Of a stretch of DNA of 64,000 bases, positions 47,834 to 56,409 are shown piece by piece. The DNA is from Micromonospora musae (GTDB taxonomy: Bacteria > Actinomycetota > Actinomycetes > Mycobacteriales > Micromonosporaceae), in assembly GCF_003626635.1 (NCBI RefSeq), contig NZ_RAZT01000002.1:558001-622000 (forward strand). Reading direction: 5' to 3'. A program made the translations under genes and the position numbers. Position 1 is the first letter of the stretch, and each line of letters opens with the position of its first letter. The notes under the pieces were generated by a model. It had not been told where the DNA came from and ran no database searches. It saw only the letters and a list, made by a program, of their open reading frames with translations.

Positions 47834-48901
47834 CTACACCGCGGGTTTGCGCGGGCGGCGGGGCGCCCGAGGTCGAGGCGCGGACGGGGGCGCAGCGGCG
47901 GCGGGCCGCGACGGGGTTCCCGAAACGGACGTCTCGGCGCGTACCGTCTCCGGCTCCCACAGGTCCGGCTCGGCCGGCTCCCGCACACCGATGCGCAGCG
48001 CCTCCAGCTGCGCGGCGAACGCGAGCCCGCCGAAGAGCGCCATGCCGGTGAGGTTGGCCCAGAGCAGCAGCGCCATCATCCCGGTCAACGCGCCGTACGT
48101 CTGGCCGAACGCGTCGCTGAAGTTGACGTACGCGGCCAGCAGCAGGCTGGCCAGCCACCAGAGCGCGGTCGCGATGCCGGCGCCGAAGAAGAGCCAGGAG
48201 AGTCCGGGTTGCCGGCGTCGGGGCGCGTGGCGGAAGAGCACGGCCACCGCGAGCACGGTCAGCGCGAGACTGAGCGGCCAGCGGATCACGTCCCAGCCGC
48301 CGTGCACCCACTCGCCCCAGGCGTAGTGCCGCTGCACCGAGTCGCCCATCGGGCCGCCGCCCACCAGGATCAGGAACCCGGCCAGCGCCGGGACGCCGGC
48401 GGTCACCGCGAGGACCGCGGCCCGCAGGTACTTCCGCAGGGCCGGCCGGTCCCGCTCCACGCCGTAGATCCGGTTTGCGCCACGCTCGATCTGCGCCATG
48501 CTGGTGGTGAGCGTGACCAACCCGGTGAGCAGGCCGAGGGTGAGTGCCAGTTCGCCGGCGTCCTCGGTGCTCTCCCCCTCGCCGAGCAGCTCGGCCACGA
48601 CCGGCTCGCTCGCCCCGGGGGTCACCGCCAGCACCGTGTCGGCGACCACCCGCCCGCCCTCCTCCACGCCCAGCTCGCTGATCAGACCGGTGAGCGCGAT
48701 CAGGAACGGCACCACGGCGAGGCAGAGCTGGAGCGCGAAGGCGCGGGAGTGGCTGAACCCGTCGCCGTAACGGAACCGGATGAAGGCGTCCCGCAGCAGG
48801 TGCCAGCCGCCCTGCCGGCGCAGCGTGTGCCAGGCGTCGTCGGCGGAGAGCTCCTCGTCGGCCATGAGGCGGGTCTCCGGCACGATCCGGGTACTACTCA
48901 C
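47834..48901 (-). CDS. YihY/BrkB-family membrane protein
   Basis: 355 residues from GTG 48901. GGAGG sits six bases upstream within the end of the lipid-kinase gene, and the start overlaps that region, so translation is coupled. Six membrane helices typical of the family: AFALQLCLAVVPFLIALTGL, LALTLGLLTGLVTLTTSMAQ, IERGANRIYGVERDRPALRK, YLRAAVLAVTAGVPALAGFL, AYVNFSDAFGQTYGALTGMM. The acidic N-terminus and Pro/Arg-rich tail are cytoplasmic. The family is wrongly nicknamed ribonuclease BN in old annotation; the true role is unknown, probably transport or lipid-related. Confidence 0.88.
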   Translation of the reverse strand: MSSTRIVPETRLMADEELSADDAWHTLRRQGGWHLLRDAFIRFRYGDGFSHSRAFALQLCLAVVPFLIALTGLISELGVEEGGRVVADTVLAVTPGASEPVVAELLGEGESTEDAGELALTLGLLTGLVTLTTSMAQIERGANRIYGVERDRPALRKYLRAAVLAVTAGVPALAGFLILVGGGPMGDSVQRHYAWGEWVHGGWDVIRWPLSLALTVLAVAVLFRHAPRRRQPGLSWLFFGAGIATALWWLASLLLAAYVNFSDAFGQTYGALTGMMALLLWANLTGMALFGGLAFAAQLEALRIGVREPAEPDLWEPETVRAETSVSGTPSRPAAAAPPSAPRPRAPRRPRKPAV

Positions 48902-49964
48902 GGCGCGCCTCCTCGACCAGCTGCTCACCCCGCTCGGCGGCACGGTCCGCGTCGACGGCGAGGTCCCGCGCCCGTTCGGGCTGCGGTACGCACAACCAGA
49001 GCGCCTTCGGCCGGATCACCGCGCGCAGCCGCCGGCCGGGGGCGATGAGGTCACCGTCGAGTTCCCGAGGCTGGGCCCGGCTGGCGGTGACCAGCACCCG
49101 CCGGCCGCGGAAGACCTCCATCCTCGGCACCCTCCCCCGGCGTCTCATCACGGCCCAGCCGAGGGAGAGCCAGTCCCGCAGGGAGCGCGGGGTGAGCACG
49201 GCGACGTCGAGCCAGCCGTCGTCCGGTTCGGCCTCGCTGAGCAGCCGGATGCCGCCCTGCAGCCGGCCGACGTTGGCGACCAGCACCGAGCGGGCGCGGC
49301 GGCGCACCGGGGGTCGGTCGTCGACCCGGATCGACACCCGCATCGGGCGGTCCCGCAGGTGCCGCGCGGCGCCCACGACGTACGCGGGCCAGCCGATCCG
49401 CGCCTTGGTCGCCTCGCTGGTGGCGGCGAGCATCTGGGCGTCGAAACCCATGCCGGCCATCACGGTGAAGTAGCGCCCGTCGACCTCACCCACGTCGAGC
49501 CGTCGGCGGCCGCGTTCGACGGCGACCTGCAGCCCGGCGGCGAGGTCGGTGGAGAGTCCGAGGTTGGCGGCGAGGAGGTTGCCGGTGCCCTGGGGCAGGA
49601 CGGCGAGGGCCACGTCGGTGCCGACCAGCGCGCTGACGCAGGACATGACGGTGCCGTCGCCGCCGCAGGCGAAGACCACCTCGACGCCGGCCTCGACGGC
49701 CGCCTCGGTCTGGCCCCGGCCCGGGTCCTCGACGCTGGTCTCGTACCAGAGCGGCTCGGGCCAGCCGGCGGCGGCGAGGGCGTCGTTCACCGTACGGCGC
49801 AGCCTCGCCAGGTCGGCCACCTTGACCGGGTTGACCACGACGGCGGAGCGCAGCCCGCCGTCGTCACGCGCGGGCCGCGCACGCCGTCCAGCATTCACGG
49901 CGTCAGTTTGCAGCAACCGGCGTCGTTCGGCGAGCCGTGTCGGCGTCCGCGTCGCAAGCGCCAC
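48894..49964 (-). CDS. diacylglycerol/sphingosine kinase-like lipid kinase
   Basis: 356 residues if GTG 49964 is used; GTG 49898 (before the first clear domain residues, LRSAVVVNPVKV) is an alternative. The catalytic domain has VVFACGGDGTVMSCVSALVG (GGDGT nucleotide motif) and VLPQGTGNLLAANLGLSTDL, then ERGRRRLDVGEVDGRYFTVM and GFDAQMLAATSEATKARIG. The C-terminal beta domain contains RELDGDLIAPG. DagK-family enzymes phosphorylate diacylglycerol on the inner membrane face. It heads the operon lipid kinase, BrkB-like, PAP2-PAP2, EEP. Confidence 0.88.
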   Translation of the reverse strand: MALATRTPTRLAERRRLLQTDAVNAGRRARPARDDGGLRSAVVVNPVKVADLARLRRTVNDALAAAGWPEPLWYETSVEDPGRGQTEAAVEAGVEVVFACGGDGTVMSCVSALVGTDVALAVLPQGTGNLLAANLGLSTDLAAGLQVAVERGRRRLDVGEVDGRYFTVMAGMGFDAQMLAATSEATKARIGWPAYVVGAARHLRDRPMRVSIRVDDRPPVRRRARSVLVANVGRLQGGIRLLSEAEPDDGWLDVAVLTPRSLRDWLSLGWAVMRRRGRVPRMEVFRGRRVLVTASRAQPRELDGDLIAPGRRLRAVIRPKALWLCVPQPERARDLAVDADRAAERGEQLVEEARRE

Positions 49965-50078
49965 AGAGAGGTTTGCGACGGCCCACCGCCGCCCGAGCGC
50001 CCTGCCGGCCCGCGGCCGAACCGCCGGAGCGGCTCGGACCCGGGTCGGGCCGGCGGGTCGGCCGTCCGGGACGCCGTT

Positions 50079-50657
50079 TCAGGCGGCGGTACGCAGCGCC
50101 TGCTCCACCCGGCGGCGCAGGTCGTCGAGGTCGGCGCCGGCCTCGGTGAGCACCAGCGCCGCCAGTCCGTGACCCTCGCGGAGCAGGCCGAGCAGGATGT
50201 GTTCGCTGCCGATGTGGTGGTGCCGCAGCCGGATCGCCTCCCGCAACGACAGCTCCAGAACCTTCTTCGACCGCGGCGAGAACGGGCCGCCGGAGTAGCG
50301 GCGCCGGCCCCAGCGGCGGCGCGGCTCCGGCATCGCCTCGCGCAGCGCGTCGGGGCCGAAGGTCTGCTCGACCCGGGCCACGATGGCGGCCAGGTCGATG
50401 CCGATCTCGCGCAGCGCCGCCGCGTCGGCGTCGCCGAGGCCGACACCGCCGGTCTCGACGTGCCGGCGGATGCGGGCCCGCAGGTCGCCGGCGTCGAGGC
50501 CGACCTCGGCCAGGATCCGGCGGGCGAGGCTCGCCTCGTCGGCGAGCAGGGCGAGCAGCAGGTGCTCGGTGCCTACCGGCCGTTGCCCCTCGGCTCGGGC
50601 CTCGTCCCGCGCCCGGCGGACGATGTCGCGGGCGCGGTCGGTGAACCGTTCGAACAT
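50079..50657 (-). CDS. Clp N-domain protein without an ATPase part
   Basis: 192 residues from ATG 50657, overlapping the stop of the HTH gene (TGATG). Two ClpN repeats: MFERFTDRARDIVRRARDEA, PVGTEHLLLALLADEASLAR near 10-75, and RSKKVLELSLREAIRLRHHH, IGSEHILLGLLREGHGLAAL near 130-190. No AAA+ module follows, so it is a stand-alone N-domain of the type that binds adaptors, substrates or phospho-arginine in ClpC. It may modulate the main ClpC/ClpP machine. The coupled HTH gene suggests joint control through the palindromes at 50896-50940. Confidence 0.9.
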   Translation of the reverse strand: MFERFTDRARDIVRRARDEARAEGQRPVGTEHLLLALLADEASLARRILAEVGLDAGDLRARIRRHVETGGVGLGDADAAALREIGIDLAAIVARVEQTFGPDALREAMPEPRRRWGRRRYSGGPFSPRSKKVLELSLREAIRLRHHHIGSEHILLGLLREGHGLAALVLTEAGADLDDLRRRVEQALRTAA

Positions 50658-50893
50658 CACGCCTCCCAGGAGGTGGGGACCGCGGGTCGCCCGCCGTGCT
50701 TCTTGTGGACCGCCTGCCGGCTGACCTCGAGCGAGTCGGCGATCTCCTGCCAGGACCAGCCCTGTCGGCGGGCGTTGTCGACCTGGACCACCTCCAGCCG
50801 CTCGAGCAGCCGGCGCAGCGCGCGGACGGCGCGCAGCCCGACCCGGGGGTCGGCGCTGCCGGCGGCCGCCGCGAGTTCCGTCGCCTGACTCAT
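50657..50893 (-). CDS. small helix-turn-helix regulator coupled to the ClpN gene
   Basis: 78 residues from ATG 50893. The N-terminal part (MSQATELAAAAGSADPRVGL, RAVRALRRLLERLEVVQVDN) is helical and probably dimerises. The C-terminal HTH is WSWQEIADSLEVSRQAVHKK, followed by a short tail. The size and the last-base overlap with the ClpN gene (TGATG) are typical of autoregulated pairs. Two 18-base TGTCAAC-N4-GTTGACA sites begin two bases upstream of the start codon, so binding would block its own initiation region. Confidence 0.9.
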   Translation of the reverse strand: MSQATELAAAAGSADPRVGLRAVRALRRLLERLEVVQVDNARRQGWSWQEIADSLEVSRQAVHKKHGGRPAVPTSWEA

Positions 50894-50895
50894 GC

Positions 50896-50940
50896 TGTCA
50901 ACGTACGTTGACAGGGCAACCCTGTCAACCCATGTTGACA
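50896..50940. promoter_or_regulatory. nested palindrome array, probable operator of the HTH-ClpN operon
   Basis: TGTCAACGTACGTTGACA (50896-50913) is a perfect 18-base palindrome; TGTCAACCCATGTTGACA (50923-50940) has the same seven-base arms. Between them GACAGGG-CAA-CCCTGTC (50910-50926) forms a third palindrome that shares bases with both. The two outer centres are 27 bases apart. TTGACA within the palindromes could also serve as a -35 for the minus-strand operon or for a rightward promoter. Confidence 0.85.
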
Positions 50941-51040
50941 TTCCGGCGGCGAACCGACCCGCCACCCACCGTCGCGCGACTACCCTCGGGGACGAGGGAG
51001 CGTGGTCGTGCCGGGCGCGACGCCCGGGAGGTGATGTCCG

Positions 51041-51871
51041 ATGACCGCAGCCACCGAACGGCCGGTACTGGTCGGCCTCGGCTCGGACCGCAACCTCGCG
51101 ATGGTGCCGCTCGCCGCCCAGGAAGCCGTCACGCACGGCCGGCCGCTGCACCTGGTGCACGCCTTCGACTGGCGCACCGCCTTCGAGGCGGAGACCGTGG
51201 CCGCGCCACGCGACGAGGCCGAGGACCTGCTCGCCCGGGCCAACGACCTGGCCCGCGACGTCGAGCCGGAGCTCACGGTCACCGGCGAGATCGTCGAGGG
51301 GCCTCGGATCCCCATCCTGCTGCGCCGCTCCCAGCAGGCGTTCCTCCTCGTCGTCGGCGACGGCGGCATGGGCACCTGCGGCGACTGCGTACCGTCCGAG
51401 GCGCCCGCCGTGCAGTTCGCCGCCCAGGCCAGCTGCCCCGTGCTGGTGACCCGCCGCGAACCGCCGCCGCAGGGCCCCGTACTGATCGGCGTGGACGGCT
51501 CACCCAGCTCCTACCAGGCCCTGGAGTGGGCGTTCGAGTGCACGAAACGGCGCGGCAGCCGGCTGCTCGCCCTGCGGGTGGTGGAGCCCGACGAGGAGGA
51601 CGAGGAGATCTCCCGGCAGCTCGTCGAGGCCGTCGACCGGTACGCCGGTCGACACCGCGAGGTGCCCGTCGAATGCCACACCATCCGCGGCGCCCCGGAG
51701 ACCGTACTCGTCGAACAGTCACGCTCGGCGCAGGTGACGGTGGTCGCGCCGCGCGGCGACGAGCCGGGCCGGGGCATGCTCGGTGCGGTCGCGCAGGCCC
51801 TGCTCTACCACGCGCCGTCGCCGGTGATCATCGTCCGCGGCATGACCGACACCGCCCCCCAGGGGGCATGA
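51041..51871 (+). CDS. universal stress protein, two Usp domains
   Basis: 276 residues from ATG 51041, with GGGAGG upstream. Domain 1 ([49 protein letters not shown]) has a degenerate nucleotide loop; domain 2 ([49 protein letters not shown]) has a G-2x-G-9x-type loop close to the ATP-binding type. It is the first gene of a stress/carbon cluster, 106 bases before the phosphoketolase gene. In related actinomycetes such proteins are induced in hypoxia or stationary phase. Confidence 0.88.
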   Translation: MTAATERPVLVGLGSDRNLAMVPLAAQEAVTHGRPLHLVHAFDWRTAFEAETVAAPRDEAEDLLARANDLARDVEPELTVTGEIVEGPRIPILLRRSQQAFLLVVGDGGMGTCGDCVPSEAPAVQFAAQASCPVLVTRREPPPQGPVLIGVDGSPSSYQALEWAFECTKRRGSRLLALRVVEPDEEDEEISRQLVEAVDRYAGRHREVPVECHTIRGAPETVLVEQSRSAQVTVVAPRGDEPGRGMLGAVAQALLYHAPSPVIIVRGMTDTAPQGA

Positions 51872-51977
51872 CGTCCGCCCGGCGGAACCGACGGCCGCCC
51901 CGCGCGCCGGTCGTGCCGCCACCAGGAGATGCGCTTCCGGATGCAGCACTCCCCGAACCGCGAGAGGCTCAGTCACC

Positions 51978-54380
51978 ATGGACACCGCTCTCGACACGCA
52001 GAGCCCGCTGACCGAGGACGAGCTGCGCCGGCTGGACGCGTACTGGCGGGCGGCCAACTACCTCACCGTCGGGCAGATCTACCTGCTGGACAATCCCCTG
52101 CTGCGGGAGCCGCTCACCGCCGAGCACCTCAAGCCCCGGCTGCTCGGCCACTGGGGCACCAGCCCCGGCCTGAACCTGCTCTACGCCCACCTCAACCGCG
52201 TCATCGTCGAGCGCGACCTGAACGCCATGTTCATCACCGGACCGGGTCACGGCGGCCCGGCGATCGTGGCGAACACCTGGCTCGAGGGGAGCTGGACCGA
52301 GCGCTACCCCGCCGTCGGCCGCGACGAGGCCGGCATGCGCCGACTGTTCCGGCAGTTCTCCTTCCCCGGCGGCATCCCCAGCCATGTGGCCGCGGAGGTG
52401 CCGGGCTCGATCCACGAGGGCGGCGAGCTGGGGTACGCGCTCAGCCACGCGTACGGCGCCGCCTTCGACCACCCCGACCTGGTGGTCGCCTGCGTGATCG
52501 GCGACGGCGAGGCGGAGACCGGGCCACTGGCCGGCAGTTGGCTCTCCAACGTCTTCCTCAACCCGGCCCGCGACGGGGCGGTCCTGCCGATCCTGCACCT
52601 CAACGGCTACAAGATCGCCGGCCCCACCGTACTGGCCCGGATCCCCGAGCAGGACCTGCTCGAACTCATGCGCGGCAACGGCTACCAGCCGTACGTGGTC
52701 GCCGGCGACGACCCGGCACGGGTGCACCGGACGCTCGCCGCCACGCTGGACCGGGCGCTCGACGAGATCGCGACCATCCAGCAGCTGGCCCGCTCCGGCG
52801 GGCCCATCGAACGCCCCCGCTGGCCGATGATCATCATGCGGACACCGAAGGGCTGGACCGGCCCGCGCGAGGTCGACGGCGCACCCGTGGAGGGCACCTT
52901 CCGCGCCCACCAGGTACCGCTCTCCGAGGTCCGCACCAATCCGGCGCACCTCGCCGAGCTGGAGCGCTGGCTGCGCAGCTACCGGCCGGAGGAGCTCTTC
53001 GACACCAACGGCGCGCCCGTCGCCGAGCTGGTCGCGCTCCCACCCGGCGGAGACCGGCGGATGAGCGCCAACCCGGTGACCAACGGCGGGCTCCTGCTGC
53101 GCGAACTCACCCTCCCCGACTTCCGTGAGTACGCCGTCGACGTACCCAGCCCGGGTGAGCCGATGGCCGGGGCCACCGGGCTGCTCGGCAACTGGATCCG
53201 CGACGTCATCGCCGCCAACCCGGAGACGTTCCGGCTCTTCGGGCCGGACGAGGTCGCCTCCAACCGGCTCGGCGCGGCGTTCGAGGTCACCGGACGGGCC
53301 TGGGTCGCCGAGACGCTCCCCAGCGACGACCATCTCTCCCCCGACGGGCGGGTGATGGAGGTGCTCTCCGAGCACCTGTGCCAGGGGTGGCTGGAGGGCT
53401 ACCTGCTGACCGGACGGCACGGACTCTTCACCAGCTACGAGGCCTTCATCCACATCGTCGATTCGATGGTCAACCAGCACGCGAAGTGGCTCAAGGTCAC
53501 CCGGGGCATATCGTGGCGACGTCCGCTCGCCTCGCTGAACTACCTGCTCTCCAGCCACGTCTGGCGGCAGGACCACAACGGGTTCTCGCACCAGGACCCC
53601 GGCTTCATCGACCACGTGGTGAACAAGAAGGCCGAAGTGGTCCGCGTCTACCTGCCGCCGGACGGCAACACCCTGCTCTCCACCATGGACCACTGCCTGC
53701 GCAGCCGGCACTACATCAACGTGGTGGTGGCCGGGAAGCAGCCCGCCCCGAACTGGCTGACCATGTCCGAGGCGATCCAGCACACCCGACGCGGCCTGGG
53801 CATCTGGGACTGGGCGAGCAACGACACCGGCAGCGAACCGGACGTGGTGCTCGCCTGCTGCGGCGACGTACCGACGCTGGAGACGCTGGCCGCCGCGGAC
53901 CTGCTCCGCCAGCACCTGCCCGAGCTGAAGGTGCGGCTGGTCAACGTGGTCGACCTGATGCGGCTCCAGCCGCCCACCGAACACCCGCACGGCCTGCCGG
54001 ACAACGAGTTCGACACCATCTTCACCGCCGACCGGCCGATCATCTTCGCCTACCACGGCTACCCGTGGCTGATCCACCGCCTCACCTACCGCCGTACCAA
54101 CCACGACAACCTGCACGTACGCGGCTACAAGGAGGAGGGCACCACCACCACCCCGTTCGACATGGTGATGCTCAACGACCTGGACCGCTACCACCTGGTC
54201 ATCGACGTCATCGACCGGGTGCCCGGACTGGCCGCCCGCGCCGCCCACCTGCGCCAGTACATGGTCGACAGCCGTCAGGCCTGCCGGGACTACACCCGCC
54301 GGCACGGTGAGGACGACCCCCGGGTCGCCGAGTGGCGCTGGATCCGGGAGACCGATCCGCAGCTGCGGAGCGGCTCGTGA
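51978..54380 (+). CDS. xfp: phosphoketolase (xylulose-5-P / fructose-6-P)
   Basis: 800 residues from ATG 51978, full family length. Thiamine-diphosphate enzyme landmarks: [97 protein letters not shown] (TPP motif), [71 protein letters not shown]. It cleaves xylulose-5-phosphate and usually fructose-6-phosphate to acetyl phosphate. It bypasses glycolysis and feeds acetyl-CoA or ATP through acetate kinase or phosphotransacetylase, which are not in the window. Flanked on both sides by universal stress genes and overlapping the second. Confidence 0.95.
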   Translation: MDTALDTQSPLTEDELRRLDAYWRAANYLTVGQIYLLDNPLLREPLTAEHLKPRLLGHWGTSPGLNLLYAHLNRVIVERDLNAMFITGPGHGGPAIVANTWLEGSWTERYPAVGRDEAGMRRLFRQFSFPGGIPSHVAAEVPGSIHEGGELGYALSHAYGAAFDHPDLVVACVIGDGEAETGPLAGSWLSNVFLNPARDGAVLPILHLNGYKIAGPTVLARIPEQDLLELMRGNGYQPYVVAGDDPARVHRTLAATLDRALDEIATIQQLARSGGPIERPRWPMIIMRTPKGWTGPREVDGAPVEGTFRAHQVPLSEVRTNPAHLAELERWLRSYRPEELFDTNGAPVAELVALPPGGDRRMSANPVTNGGLLLRELTLPDFREYAVDVPSPGEPMAGATGLLGNWIRDVIAANPETFRLFGPDEVASNRLGAAFEVTGRAWVAETLPSDDHLSPDGRVMEVLSEHLCQGWLEGYLLTGRHGLFTSYEAFIHIVDSMVNQHAKWLKVTRGISWRRPLASLNYLLSSHVWRQDHNGFSHQDPGFIDHVVNKKAEVVRVYLPPDGNTLLSTMDHCLRSRHYINVVVAGKQPAPNWLTMSEAIQHTRRGLGIWDWASNDTGSEPDVVLACCGDVPTLETLAAADLLRQHLPELKVRLVNVVDLMRLQPPTEHPHGLPDNEFDTIFTADRPIIFAYHGYPWLIHRLTYRRTNHDNLHVRGYKEEGTTTTPFDMVMLNDLDRYHLVIDVIDRVPGLAARAAHLRQYMVDSRQACRDYTRRHGEDDPRVAEWRWIRETDPQLRSGS

Positions 54381-55252
54381 GCGGCAACGAGATCCTGGTC
54401 GGCTACGACGGCTCCCCGGACGCGGCGGTGGCGCTGGGCTGGGCCCTGGACGAGGCGCGGCTCACCGGCCGACCGGTCCGCCTCGCGTACGTCTTCGAAT
54501 GGTCGACGGTGGTCGGCTGGCTCGGCCCCGGCGTCGCCCCCGGCTTCTGGCCGGACGAGACCGCCCGCAACGAGGTCGACCAGCTGGTGCACCGGGCAGC
54601 GGCCGACGCGGCCGGCGCGCACCCGGGCCTGGACGTCACCGGTGAGGTGCTCGACGGCCCCGCCGCGCTCCTGCTCCAGGAGCGCTCGGCGGAGGCCGCG
54701 CTGCTGGTGCTCGGCAGCCGGGGGCACGGCGGCTTCGCCGGCCTCCTCGTCGGCTCCACCACCGTCACGGTCACCGCCCACGCGCACTGCCCGGTGGTGG
54801 TGGTCCGCTCCCCCGCCGGGGACGTGCCGGTCGGGTCGCCCGGCGGGCCGGTGGTGGTAGGTGTGGACGGCTCCGAGCAGTCACTCGTGGCCCTCGGCCT
54901 CGCCGCCGAACGGGCCGCCGCACGACGGGTACGGCTACGGGTGCTCCGGGCCTGGTCGCCGCAGGGGGCGGGCGACGCCGGTGGGAAGGTCGACGACGCG
55001 GTGGCGGCCGAACGCGCCGCGCTGGCGGAGTCCCTCGCGCCCTGGCGGCGCACCTTCCCGGAGCTGGACGCCACCGTCGAGGTGACCGCCGGCGCTCCCG
55101 CGTCCCTGCTGGTCGAGGCGAGCGACGGGGCACAGCTGGTCGCCGTCGGCACCCGCGGGCGGGGTGGGCTGCGCGGGATGCTGCTCGGCTCGGTGAGCCA
55201 GCAGCTCATCCAGCACGCCCGGTGCCCGGTCGCGGTCGTCCGGGAACGCTGA
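54377..55252 (+). CDS. universal stress protein, two Usp domains
   Basis: 291 residues from GTG 54377, overlapping the phosphoketolase stop by GTGA. Domain 1: [50 protein letters not shown]. Domain 2: [49 protein letters not shown]. Both loops have the G-x2-G-x9-G-(S/T) ATP-binding form, unlike the degenerate first domain of 51041-51871. Translational coupling implies co-expression with phosphoketolase. Confidence 0.9.
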   Translation: MSGNEILVGYDGSPDAAVALGWALDEARLTGRPVRLAYVFEWSTVVGWLGPGVAPGFWPDETARNEVDQLVHRAAADAAGAHPGLDVTGEVLDGPAALLLQERSAEAALLVLGSRGHGGFAGLLVGSTTVTVTAHAHCPVVVVRSPAGDVPVGSPGGPVVVGVDGSEQSLVALGLAAERAAARRVRLRVLRAWSPQGAGDAGGKVDDAVAAERAALAESLAPWRRTFPELDATVEVTAGAPASLLVEASDGAQLVAVGTRGRGGLRGMLLGSVSQQLIQHARCPVAVVRER

Positions 55253-55286
55253 CCCGGGTCGGGCGTCCGGGTCAGCGTTCCCGGAC
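55238..55286 (+). terminator. stem-loop overlapping the stop of the Usp gene
   Basis: GTCCGGGAACGCTGACCC and GGGTCAGCGTTCCCGGAC are perfect 18-base inverted arms around a 13-base loop; the stop codon lies inside the first arm. There is no T-run, so it is a bidirectional, Rho-assisted or RNA-stabilising structure between convergent genes. Confidence 0.7.
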
Positions 55287-55322
55287 CGTCGTCGTGCTCG
55301 CCGATCGGAGGAACGCGGCCGA

Positions 55323-56336
55323 TCAGACGCTCTGGACGCCGCCGACCGAAGCCAGCAGGGCCGCTTCCCGTGCCGGATCCAGGCCGACCGGCGCCCGCGC
55401 CGGACGCCCCGCCCGCGGCGGCACCGTACCCACCGCGGACAGCCACCGCCAGGTGTCCGCGACCGTCTCGAACAGCGGACGGCAGGTCAACCCGGCCGAG
55501 TGAGCCCGCTCGACGCCGCGCTCCTGCAACCACCGGTACTCGTGACCGCGCGGCACCCAGATCGGCAGGTCGATCCAGGGCGTGATCCCCGCGGCCAGGA
55601 TCGGCTCGGGCGGCGTCCAGCGCAGCCGCGCCGCCGCCCCGGTGACCCGCACGCAGGCGTCGAGCAGCTCACCCATCGTGGCGTGCCCGGTGCGGCCGAC
55701 CACGTTGTACGCCCCGCCGCGCCCCCGCGCGCCCTGGTCGAGCATCCAGCCGGCGAGGTCGCGTACGTCGACGTACTGCAGCGGCAGCTCGGCCGGGCCG
55801 GGGGCCAGCACGTCACCGCCCCGGTCGACGCGCCCCAACCACCACGGCAGCCGGCCGATGTCCTCGCCCGGACCGAGGATCAGCCCGGCCCGGGCGAGCA
55901 GGGCGCGCTCACCGAAGACCTCACGCACCGCCCGCTCGGCGCCGGCCTTGTTCTGCGGGTAGTCGCCCTCCTCGGCCTCCGGCGCGGCCTCGACCACCGG
56001 CGCGTCCTCACCCGATCCCGGCTCGACCGGTTCGGCGTAGACCGAGCCGCTGGAGACGTAGACGTAGTGCCCGACCGAGTCGACCAGCGCGCGAGCCGCG
56101 TCGAGGGCCACCCGGGGCGCGCCGTCCCAGGTGTCCACCACCACGTCCCACTCACCGCCGGCGAGCGCGGTCAACCCGCCGGGTTGCGTCCGGTCGCCCC
56201 GCAGCCGGTGCACACCCGGCGGCACGGCACCGTGCAGCCCCCGGTTGAACACCGTCACCGACCAGCCCCGCCGCACCCCCTCCGCGACCGTCGCCGCGCC
56301 GACGAATCCCGTACCACCCAACACCAGAAGCCGCAT
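55323..56336 (-). CDS. NAD-dependent epimerase/dehydratase (extended SDR)
   Basis: 337 residues from ATG 56336 (MRLLVLGGTGFVGAATVAEG, Rossmann GGTGFVG). Extended-SDR elements: VVVDTWDGAPRVALDAARAL, VYVSSGSVYAEPVEPG (S-x-SVY), and then GDYPQNKAGAERAVREVFGE in which the usual YxxxK is Y-PQN-K, so the catalytic Tyr-Lys pair is kept. Later segments GLILGPGEDIGRLPWWLGRV and LPLQYVDVRDLAGWMLDQGA are typical of reductase-type members. The substrate is unknown; such proteins resemble plant-type isoflavone/cinnamoyl reductase-like enzymes. Confidence 0.85.
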   Translation of the reverse strand: MRLLVLGGTGFVGAATVAEGVRRGWSVTVFNRGLHGAVPPGVHRLRGDRTQPGGLTALAGGEWDVVVDTWDGAPRVALDAARALVDSVGHYVYVSSGSVYAEPVEPGSGEDAPVVEAAPEAEEGDYPQNKAGAERAVREVFGERALLARAGLILGPGEDIGRLPWWLGRVDRGGDVLAPGPAELPLQYVDVRDLAGWMLDQGARGRGGAYNVVGRTGHATMGELLDACVRVTGAAARLRWTPPEPILAAGITPWIDLPIWVPRGHEYRWLQERGVERAHSAGLTCRPLFETVADTWRWLSAVGTVPPRAGRPARAPVGLDPAREAALLASVGGVQSV

Positions 56337-56409
56337 GTCCCCACCGTGCCCGGTCCCCGGTCGGGAATCGACGTTGTTCACGGTGGGCGTATCTGCCGAC
56401 AGCAGAACC

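Noticed and set aside
45453..48326. 957-codon plus-strand open frame
   Set aside because: Fully antisense to the EEP, PAP2 and BrkB-like genes, which have clear motifs and ribosome sites.
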